DNA of 64,000 nucleotides from contig JAEUWY010000004.1 in the NCBI GenBank assembly GCA_022059125.1, positions 4,402,001 through 4,466,000 of the forward strand, read 5' to 3'. Position 1 is the stretch's first letter, and every line of letters starts with the position of its first letter. The DNA comes from Corynespora cassiicola. Lineage: Eukaryota > Ascomycota > Dothideomycetes > Pleosporales > Corynesporascaceae. The position numbers and the translations under genes are program-made. The notes under the pieces are model-generated. The model searched no databases. It was not told where the DNA came from and was given only the letters and a program-made list of their open reading frames with translations. This document shows positions 56,189 through 64,000 of this stretch, piece by piece.

Positions 56189-57704
56189 ATGCTCTCTCGG
56201 ACAATTAGGAGGAGCATTGCGTCGCCGCTCAGGCGCAATGCCTTTGCTCCCGCCGCGCGACCTGCCTTCAGGACCGTTACCACCGATGCCGCATCGTCGC
56301 ACGCCGACAGGGAGGCCGTGCCGAAGGTACTAAAATCTCGCAGATTCACAATTGGCACAATTGCGCTGATGGACCGATGACTGACGTCCCGCAGGAGGAT
56401 GACAAGCCCTTCGAGATCCGTCTCTCGGACGAGAGCTTCGAGACCTACGAGCTTGACCCCCCGCCGTACACGCTCGACACCACCAAGGCCGAGCTGAAGC
56501 AGATGTACTATGACATGGTCGCTGTCCGGTACGATTTTTCCGTTCCGAATTCGCTCTGACAAGAATTCCGATTCTGATGTGTATTATTTACAGACGCATG
56601 GAGATGGCCGCCGATAGGCTGTACAAGGAGAAGAAGATCCGCGGTTTCTGCCATCTGTCCACCGGTCAGGAGGCCGTTGCCGTCGGTATCGAGCATGCCA
56701 TTGACCGCGCCGACCACCTTATCACCGCCTACCGTTGCCACGGCTTCGCCATGATGCGCGGCGGAACCGTCAAGTCCATCATCGGAGAATTGCTCGGAAG
56801 GAGAGAGGGTATCGCCTACGGAAAGGGTGGTTCCATGCACATGTTTGCTCCCGGCTTCTACGGTGGCAACGGTATTGTCGGTGCCCAGGTCCCTGTCGGC
56901 GCCGGTATTGCCTTCGCCCAGAAATACAACGACAAGAAGAACGTCACCCTTGCCCTCTACGGTGACGGTGCCTCCAACCAGGGTCAGGTCTTTGAGGCCT
57001 ACAACATGGCCAAGCTCTGGGATCTTCCCGTCATCTTCGGTTGTGAGAGTACGTATGGCGATTCCGCTCACTGGAACGTGCGCTGATAAGCAATTACAGA
57101 CAACAAGTACGGTATGGGTACTGCTGCCAACCGTTCCTCGGCCATCACCGACTACTACAAGCGTGGTCAGTACATCCCTGGTCTTAAGATCAACGGCATG
57201 GACGTCCTCGCCGTCAAGGCCGCCGTCAAGTACAGCAAGGAGTGGTGCGCCCAGGGCAAGGGTCCCCTCATCCACGAATACGTTACCTACCGTTATGGAG
57301 GCCACTCCATGTCCGACCCCGGAACCACCTACCGCGTAAGTCAACCAACCTTGTCTGCGGCCGATTTGCGAAATGCTGACCTTGTCTAGACCCGTGAGGA
57401 AATCCAGCGCATGCGCAGCACCAACGACCCCATTGCCGGACTTAAGCAGAAGCTCCTCGACTGGGGCATCGTTTCCGAGGAGGAGCTCAAGAGCATTGAC
57501 AAGGAGGCTCGCTCCAACGTCGACGCCGAGGTCGCTGAGGCCGAGGCCATGACTCCCCCCGAGCCCACCGGCAAGGTCCTTTACGAGGACATCTATGTCC
57601 GCGGCTCCGAGCCCGAGTTCCTGAGGGGCCGTATCCCCGAGGAGAACTTCTACTATACCGAGGCCGACATGGGCTCCGAGAAGGCCCCCGTTGCCAGGAC
57701 GTAA
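56189..57704 (+). CDS. PDA1: pyruvate dehydrogenase E1 component, alpha subunit
   Basis: Thiamine-diphosphate enzyme of the mitochondrial pyruvate dehydrogenase complex, with E1 beta. Exons 56189-56326, 56395-56528, 56594-57048, 57100-57335 and 57390-57704 give 425 aa. Presequence [19 protein letters not shown], then [29 protein letters not shown] and [20 protein letters not shown]. The ThDP motif runs from [10 protein letters not shown] to the split [27 protein letters not shown] carries the phosphorylation-site serine region. It ends in [10 protein letters not shown]. Four introns are 51-68 nt. Codon use in the catalytic exons is strongly C-ending, in keeping with high expression. Confidence 0.97.
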
Positions 57705-58176
57705 ACGAATTTTTGAAGCGGTTCAACTGGGATGAGGTCATGTGCAAGGTGACTCCATTGGGAAATTTGTAATACTACAGGCTATGCTTCTTCTTGCATG
57801 TTCAGCTAGGGAGCGTGGATCTTGTTTCTTCACGTATTACCAGCTTCTCTGAAACAACGGAGAGAATAGATTTCTTTTCTTGACTGAACATGCAATGTTG
57901 GTATCTGAGTATTTATTGTGTTGATATCTGTGTGATCTGGTATTTTTATGAAGTCGTAGATGTTCGACACCTATCTTGCATGAACGAACATGTTGCTCTG
58001 GCGACAACCAAAACGCGTTTAACAAAAGCAAACTCGGACAAAATAAAATGTAACGAAGATGCTCTCTCTGGCACCCAGAAGCAATTCTACGGCGGAAATA
58101 AATTAGCGAGAGGTCCCTAGGAAACTTAGAAAATTGTTAAAACAAATAACTGCAACCGCTTGGGGTGATGAAGCTC
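57705..58176. other. convergent intergenic region
   Basis: AT-rich 3' flanks of PDA1 and the unknown minus-strand gene. No gene was seen. Confidence 0.5.
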
Positions 58177-58887
58177 TTATCCCATAAAAGCTGACAGTGT
58201 TCGAGGATCCGTAGGTAGAGCCAGCCTACACTTACAGATGTGCAGAAATCCATCGCCGCCTTGCCGCCTCGCCGCCTCGCTCTTGGTTTCCGCGCAAACC
58301 CGCTCCGATATCATGACACCTTCATGAACCCCCTCTAGCATCTCCGTCAAAGCATCGACACCTCCGTTGCAGCCGCCATCGCCAACGTCAGTACTTCTAC
58401 TCCCATGTCCATCCTTGTCCCAATCCTCTACACACCCAATGTTCAGCCGCCTCATCATCTCCCCAAGCTCCTGATGCTTCTCCTCCGCCTCCAACCTCAG
58501 CGCATGCAAGATGCCAAGCATGACTGCCGTGCGCTCCTCCTTGCCCTCGCACCACCCCATGCGCATCTCCCTGGCCGCCGCGATGACGAGGTCGAACAGC
58601 GGCTTGGCCTCGATGGGCGCGCCGGCCGCGATGGGGAGCAGGGCCAGGAGGTGGAAGACGTCTGGCAGGAAGTCCTGGGGCACGGCGAAGGCCATGGTGG
58701 TGCGGTTGAAGGCGGCGGCCAGGCGGTTGGTGTTGTACGAGAGGGGCATGCGGAGGAGGGTGGTGAGGGCCTTGTGGAGGGCGCGGGCGAAGGAGGGGCA
58801 TCCCGTGGGGCTGGGGTTGCGGGAGAGGATGTGGATGTAGATGTGGTAGAGTGTGGGTTTGGGATGCTTAGATATTGGGTGAGCCAT
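58177..58887 (-). CDS. hypothetical protein
   Basis: Single-exon frame of 236 aa starting MAHPISKHPKPTLY. No family is recognised. The first 150 residues alternate hydrophobic and basic stretches suited to a helical fold (MAFAVPQDFLPDVFHLLALL, then IAAAREMRMGWCEG and AVMLGILHALRLEAEEKH). The C-terminus is acidic and Gly-rich. It might have a further exon at either end. The opposite strand also has open frames, but the composition favours the minus strand. Confidence 0.52.
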   Translation of the reverse strand: MAHPISKHPKPTLYHIYIHILSRNPSPTGCPSFARALHKALTTLLRMPLSYNTNRLAAAFNRTTMAFAVPQDFLPDVFHLLALLPIAAGAPIEAKPLFDLVIAAAREMRMGWCEGKEERTAVMLGILHALRLEAEEKHQELGEMMRRLNIGCVEDWDKDGHGSRSTDVGDGGCNGGVDALTEMLEGVHEGVMISERVCAETKSEAARRQGGDGFLHICKCRLALPTDPRTLSAFMG

Positions 58888-59497
58888 CGTGGCGGTCGTT
58901 GCGTAAGAGGAGGATCTGAAGCTCTTGGTAAAAGTCGAGCTGCCCGCCGTGGTATTGGCGTTAGTGGTGGTGGTGGTAATGCAAGCTCAACTAATAAATC
59001 TTTCGAGATTTGGTTGAAGATCGTCAAAGATGTTGGGGTAGTAGAGTTCCACGGTTTATGACCTTCTGTAGGAGTTATTGCAGTGCTAGTTGCGGTGCTT
59101 GTAGTTGTTACATGCGGGTCGCTACCAGATATGTTTAACAGAACTATTAGTGTACATACAATGTTTAATTAAATGTAGTGTTTGTGTTGTTTCTCTACAG
59201 TACAACAATACGTCATTTAAGCGTATGCACACCTAGTCCGTAGCCACTCAATATACGCCCAGCGTACTGCTCTCTATGTATTCTAGCTAAGTTCTCGTAT
59301 ATCATCTGAAAATATATCATCTGAAAAAGGCTTAACAAGTTGCAAAAGAACAGGGCGTCTCATCGATGGCCCTGCTGAAAACCCCAGAGAACAGCTGCAG
59401 TCTGTTTTACCCTGGAGGTTTTATCAACGATCTCTAATTTTTTTGTGCGTACCTTGAGAAGCTAGCTTTGAATCTTTTGGCGTTCAAGCGTGTGCAA

Positions 59498-59592
59498 TGC
59501 TTCTCCTGGTATTCGAACTCATGCCTTCGAGGGCGGATTTTTTTTTTCGTTCGTAATACTCAGTTCAGGACCTTGACCACTGAGACCGCCTA
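59498..59592 (-). tRNA. tRNA-like relic (doubtful)
   Basis: On the minus strand TCAGTGGTCAAGG resembles an A box and GAGTTCGAATACC a B box, about 55 nt apart with a ten-A run between. I could not fold a full cloverleaf: the acceptor stem is poor. It may be a tRNA pseudogene, or the head of a tRNA-derived SINE, in the AT-rich block. Confidence 0.25.
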
Positions 59593-60889
59593 ACAGCTTA
59601 TCTCATCTGTTAGGATTGATGTCTGTTATTCAGGTTAGATTGATTATATAGAACAAAAAAATCCGTTGGATTTCGTTGTCTGTTTGAACTCAGAGGTGAA
59701 GGCGAAGCTTGCAATAGGCGTGGACGTGAGTGAAGTTGCGGTTTCGACCTGCGGGTTGTGCAATTACGCAGCCGAAGCAAACACTGGTAAATTTCACTTT
59801 GGTGAAGTGAAACGACAGAGCATACTCTTTAGCAGTTGAGCATGTAGTATCATCTATGTGGGGGACATCAGCTTGACTCTGCCATGCATGTTATCAAGAC
59901 TCCAAGGGAACCGGCTTTGGATAAGACAATAGACATACCGTTCAGCTTTCAAGTGCACTTCAGGTGTGTCAAAGTGTAAATGCGAGGCAATTCCTACACA
60001 AAGCTTTGCCGATACTTGGTTGGAGTTCCTTCTCTTGTCAACTTTCATCTAGATGCGCCCCGTACCCTACCAGAGGGCTAAGAGCCGCCGAAACGAGGAC
60101 GTTTTGCAACCAGGAGACAAACTGCAAGAACTTGAATGTGGAATAAAGAGAGTCAAACCAGTCATCTCATCCGCCTTGCCCTGTCTCACATATAGATTTC
60201 AGCCCCAGGTCTTGACATTGAGCTTGGAAGAAACAAAGAACACCAACTCTCAAGCTCTTGGACTCGACGGCATAAAGAAAGAAAGTTATCGAGACAATGA
60301 AAATGACAATTTGGCGACATTGAGAAAGTATACTCCCTACCGTAGCAGCCTGGTCGTTTCCCATCCCTCATCTCTCTCGCCCCCACCACCATCACGACCA
60401 CCCCAAGAAGCCCGCCAAGAGAAAGCCAGCACACACACACCCACGTCGAAGATTGTCTCTCCCAGGAAACAAAGACAAGAAAGAGAGGGGGAGAGAAAAC
60501 TCAGCAGCATATAACAAACCCACCAAGCAGCATCCAGACGGCACCCAACCAACCCACCCATCTACCCACCCACACCCCGCGAAACGCCCCAAACGCCCAA
60601 CACGCCCACCCCTCGGTCGCCGAATCTCGCCGCCACCGCCCCCTCGCCCCTCCCAAAAGGGCAAGAAAGGGAAGGTAAGAGAGAAAGAGAGAGAGAAAAA
60701 AAGGGTAGTGACTAACTAGGTAGCTCGGGATTTGAGTCACGAAGCGGCGGCACAGGCACAGCGGACAGGCAGGCATAGGTCTAGGTCGGCGGCAGAGGGA
60801 GCCAACAACGCCACACCACCAACAAACACATGCGCAGGTTTGTATGCATATGCATGCAGCTATGTATATGTATACGTACTGTTCCCACC

Positions 60890-60924
60890 CCTGCCTGCCT
60901 GCCTGCCTGCCTGTATGCCTGCCT
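60890..60924. repeat. (TGCC)n microsatellite
   Basis: About six TGCC units plus TGTA/TGTC variants. Confidence 0.85.
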
Positions 60925-61182
60925 GTCTGTATTGGCATCATGGCAATCCGAAGCCGTACCGGTACCACGGTTCTTTGCGCAAACGGGTGAGTGCTTGGTC
61001 GCCGACGCGTTGGAAAAGGACATTCGAGTAAGTAGTAAGTATAGCTACCTACATTCTAGCCAGCTAGTGCGAGGGGGAGGTGTGTGTGTGCGGCGCGCAC
61101 GTACTTGGGCGCGCAAGGGCGGGCAGGCTCTGGCAACGCCTTGGCTGGTCGGTTGTCATGGCGAATCGGCACATTATCGCGT

Positions 61183-61208
61183 GTGCGTGCGTGCGTGCGT
61201 GCGTGCGT
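61183..61208. repeat. (GTGC)n microsatellite
   Basis: About six tandem GTGC units. Confidence 0.85.
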
Positions 61209-61832
61209 ACATGTCTACCTAGGTAGGCACCTCCCTTCTAGGCCTTGCTTCCCCAGCTTCGCATCGGCATCGGCATCGTCATCTTCGATCCTCTTGCCGG
61301 GCCGGTTGGGATGCGTCACATGGTTTTTGTTTCATTTGCGGGAATATGCCCCATCACGGTGGTGGACACGCACTGGCCGTGTGGAAAACGGTGTACAACG
61401 TTGTTCAAGTCCCGAGAGAAGGAGCATGACGCTTGCGCATATTGATCATTGATCGCGTGCGCATGCAAAGCAAAGTTGAATCGTAGAATGGTTGCAAAAC
61501 TTTATTCAATTGTCCTTCATTTGGAAATGATGAGGTGGCTCAAATCAGACCAGACCACCATTCCCACCCAGTTCCAAGTTGCCGAACCCAATTCCTCAGT
61601 CCCCAAGCTCAAGGTTCCCTCTACATCTAAATGGCTGGAAAATGGCTCATAACATCCATCCATAATCGAACCCAAACCAAACATGTCAATCCTGGAAAAT
61701 TGTCCCTTCTATGGTATATAGCAATTCAAAAAAAAAAAACAGAAGTGCCTGCAAAAAATGCAGGGTCCACTCGGGACCAGCAAGAACTTTTTTTGTGGGG
61801 GACTTGGTCATTGCTGGGGCGTGAGTGTTTGC

Positions 61833-61857
61833 TGCGTGCGTGCGTGCGTGCATGCAT
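61833..61857. repeat. (TGCG)n/(CATG) microsatellite
   Basis: About four TGCG units followed by CATGCAT. Confidence 0.8.
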
Positions 61858-62068
61858 CAAGTGTGCGCTGCTACAGCCAGCCATAGCAGGAAAGATGACG
61901 AAGACGAAGATCTCCCATCTCACACCGCTCTATCTATTAGTAAAGAAACGCCAGTCATTAAAATTGTGTTAAATTCTGTCCAAGAAGCTTATGGTAATCC
62001 CCGAGACCGTCAGCCCAACGAGCTGCAACGAGAATGGCGGGATCCATGAAGGAAGGGCACTTGTCAGA

Positions 62069-63110
62069 CTAGTGCGGCGTCGAGGCCAGTAACCGACCCA
62101 GACTACCGTTCGCTGGCGACATGGAGGGGATGGGCGACTTCGCGTACAGGATCTCGCCCTCGATAGTGTTGATCGAGGTGTGGGACACGGGCGCGGCCTT
62201 GAGCGAATACTGCGGTGGACTCGAGGGCGCAGTGTAGGTGCCGGACCAGGGCGTGACGAGGTCAATTGACTTTGAGCTGTACGACGAGCTGTGCGGGTTG
62301 GTCCTGGGGGGGAGGGGCCTGGTGGACGGCGTGTAGGGCATGGACAGGCTCACCGACGAGGCCGGCGTATGTGAAAGGGAGGGTGCCGTGCTGAAGGTGA
62401 CCTGCGAGGTGGATGCACGGTTGAAACGCGGGCGGTTGGGTCGCACGGCAGTCTCGGTCGACGAAGCGGTGGCCTCCTGGAATTGGCGCAGGTAGCGAGA
62501 GGCATCCGAGTCCAAACGCTGCTTCTCGTCACCCGAGGCGGCGTTATCGTCTGAAGAGACCTCGGAAAAGGCACATGATGAGCGTTTGGACCGCGACTGG
62601 GTCGGCGAGCGGGGCGGAACAATGTCTCGAAAGTGGAAGTCCTCCAGGGAAAAGTTGGCAAAGGGGGTGGTGGGCGGCGACAGGTCAAAGGGGTGCGAAA
62701 AGGTCTTCTCGTTGTCCTTCTTGCGGCAGCTGTCTTGACGTTAGCAGGCGTCGCAGGGATCGGGGGTCAAGGGCACCATCGTCGTCATACCTCTCGGAGC
62801 AGTACAGGACAGAGTTGTTTGGTATGATTATTTGCTTTTCGCAAGTCGTGCTACGTGGGGCGTCAGTATTGATTGGGCGCGGGGCGCAAAAGATGTGCAA
62901 GGAAATGACTCACCAGTATTGCAGGAAGCTCGTTGCCATTACTTCGTCGTCGTCCAAGTCGTCGTCCTTGGGCGGGACGGCCTTGATGCTACCCTTGGAG
63001 GAGTGGGAGCGCTTGAAGAGAGGAGCGGGCTTGTTAGGCCGCGCGTGGGCCGGCAGCGGCCTTTTTGAGTGGGTGGACGGACGACTGGAGTGGTGGTGGT
63101 GGGTTGCCAT
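62069..63110 (-). CDS. Ecl1-family life-span regulatory factor
   Basis: Zinc-binding protein of the Ecl1/2/3 type, linked in yeasts to extended chronological life span and nutrient/stress response. Exons 63110-62914, 62850-62791 and 62729-62069 give 305 aa. N-terminus MATHHHHSSRPSTHSKRP is basic. The conserved block ATSFLQYCTTCEKQII, then NNSVLYCSESCRKKD, is split by two introns, with Cys pairs CTTC and CSESC for zinc. A Ser/Pro-rich tail follows with DFHFRDIVPPRSP and many SP/TP sites, ending LASTPH. The ATG at 63110 was chosen because the upstream in-frame sequence is Ser/Arg-rich leader-like DNA. All four Cys are present. Confidence 0.88.
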
Positions 63111-64000
63111 TGAGATGGCGGACGGGCTGGTGAGATTTAAAGCCTCACGAAATAGAGTTGAGCACGGAGCGCAGGTTGCAGGACAGGGCAGGACAGGGCA
63201 GGCCAGGGAGATAATGCTCCGTGGCTGCCAACAGGGACGGCGGTGGAGAGGCGGTGACACAGCCGCAATGCTGTTCTTGCAGGCTGGGGAGCTGATATGA
63301 CGAGTGCGTGCTTTGTTCGAGTCTCTTATCGCGATGGCCCTGCACGGACGGGTTAGCCAGGAACGGCGGCTTTGAGATCCAAGGGCGCTGTGCCATAAAA
63401 AGCACAAGAGGCTCGGGCAATAACCCGCCGTGGCGCCGGGGCGACTACACGCACACGGACGGCGTCTCGAATAGCGGCAGCAGAGGAGAGGGCATCGTAT
63501 ACGTACGGCAGTTGGCAGTTGGCAGCGGGGCGCGTGCGGCAGCCTGCGACGGGACACAGCAGAGGAGGGCACTCGGTGTCTGCGAGGGCGACACTGCAGC
63601 TGGTGCACCCAAGACGGGCGACGGGCGATCAGCAACCGGGGATGGCGCAGCGATAAGCTTCTGTCGCCGCCCTGTCGATGGAGCGAGAGCCGAGGGTTTC
63701 CAGAGCACACGCGGCTGACGGCGGCACTCTCCAGGCGGGCAAATGATGGCGAGGGGGGCTTGATTGCTTGACTGTCTGAGGTGAAGTGGTTGGACGATGT
63801 ATGGGCGCGGTGCGTCGAATAAGTAGCTCTGTAGGCAGAGGATGCTAGAAACTTGGACAGCGCGGCCCGTCGTCAGCGCTTGCGAGAAGAGGTGCTCTAG
63901 AACGTAGGCGGCCGAGGTCTTGACGTCTTGACGAGGGGCTTCCCCGAATATATATGGAGTCGCGATATCGATAAGCCGCAAAGGGCGGAGGGCCGGGTGG
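63111..64000. promoter_or_regulatory. leader and promoter region of Ecl1-type gene
   Basis: About 890 bp to the window edge. GC-rich with a (GGACA)n-type short repeat near 63181-63200. Open frames of 90-240 codons here look like leader or chance frames. Right-edge sequence may belong to another gene outside the window. Confidence 0.45.

Larger units (their letters stand above)
58888..62068. other. 3.2-kb gene-poor stretch
   Basis: Left part (59050-60050) is AT-rich with a tRNA-like relic and direct repeat ATATCATCTGAAA (twice near 59298-59325). The right part (60400-61900) is low-complexity with several tetranucleotide microsatellites, like the other 3' flanks in this window. No coding gene was recognised. 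Confidence 0.5.

Noticed and set aside
58405..59061. 218-codon plus-strand frame opposite the 58177-58887 gene
   Set aside because: Gly/Glu/Val-rich mirror frame typical of antisense to a coding gene.
60053..60514. 153-codon plus-strand frame
   Set aside because: Ends in low-complexity Pro/Lys/Arg sequence; no domain; microsatellite-rich context.
60890..60924. Tetranucleotide repeats as a CRISPR-like array
   Set aside because: Simple microsatellites without spacers; the organism is eukaryotic.
63445..63981. 178-codon minus-strand frame upstream of the Ecl1-type gene
   Set aside because: Leader-like composition, no domain; could only be an upstream exon if splicing evidence appeared.

Overview
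The window looks like nuclear DNA of a filamentous ascomycete (Pezizomycotina), probably a Dothideomycete. Evidence: genes carry short introns (mostly 46-68 nt) with GTRNGT donors and CTAAC/CTGAC branch points. Both strands are used at moderate density. The gene set is fungal: ATG3, POP3, an Ecl1-type life-span factor, an AA9 lytic polysaccharide monooxygenase, an alpha-glucoside-type sugar transporter and a Fot1/pogo transposon with stops of the type produced by repeat-induced point mutation (RIP). The class-level placement is a guess. All gene models below were spliced by hand; exon borders come from consensus splice sites plus reading-frame continuity.

Layout. 1-3.2 kb: GC-rich, microsatellite-bearing, no gene recognised. 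3.2-9.2 kb: an eight-exon epoxide hydrolase, then a head-to-head pair of splicing genes (pinin/SDK/memA protein and RDS3/PHF5A), then an unknown protein. 11.4-14.2 kb: a 2-oxoglutarate/Fe(II) oxygenase head-to-head with ATG3. 15.37-17.22 kb: a 1.85-kb pogo-like element with 62-bp inverted repeats and a broken transposase. 17.3-23.3 kb: a membrane protein, a family-X DNA polymerase, a small secreted protein and an unknown protein. 23.3-26.5 kb: gene-poor. 26.5-27.1 kb: a small, probably mitochondrial protein with a duplicated unit.

29.2-38.6 kb: a giant USP-type deubiquitinase, head-to-head with POP3 (RNase P/MRP). 40.2-45.3 kb: an F-box/WD40 SCF receptor and an AA9 LPMO. 47.0-57.7 kb is the densest part: a mitochondrial serine/homoserine O-acetyltransferase, an MFS sugar transporter, KU70, ferrochelatase (HEM15) and pyruvate dehydrogenase E1 alpha (PDA1). 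58.2-64 kb: an unknown protein, a 3.2-kb non-coding stretch with a tRNA-like relic and microsatellites, and an Ecl1-type zinc protein.

The window is mostly housekeeping DNA, not an accessory island. Functional links between neighbours are limited. Two splicing factors share one intergenic region. Two double-strand-break repair genes (family-X polymerase, KU70) lie 32 kb apart. Three mitochondrial matrix enzymes (O-acetyltransferase, ferrochelatase, PDH E1 alpha) fall within 11 kb. I found no convincing new defence, biosynthetic or mobile system. The most notable points are the pogo element's terminal repeats with a 17-bp tandem duplication, 54-nt introns without stop codons hidden inside long reading frames, a 33-nt exon carrying part of the epoxide hydrolase active site, and a family-X polymerase that seems to lack the lyase lysine.
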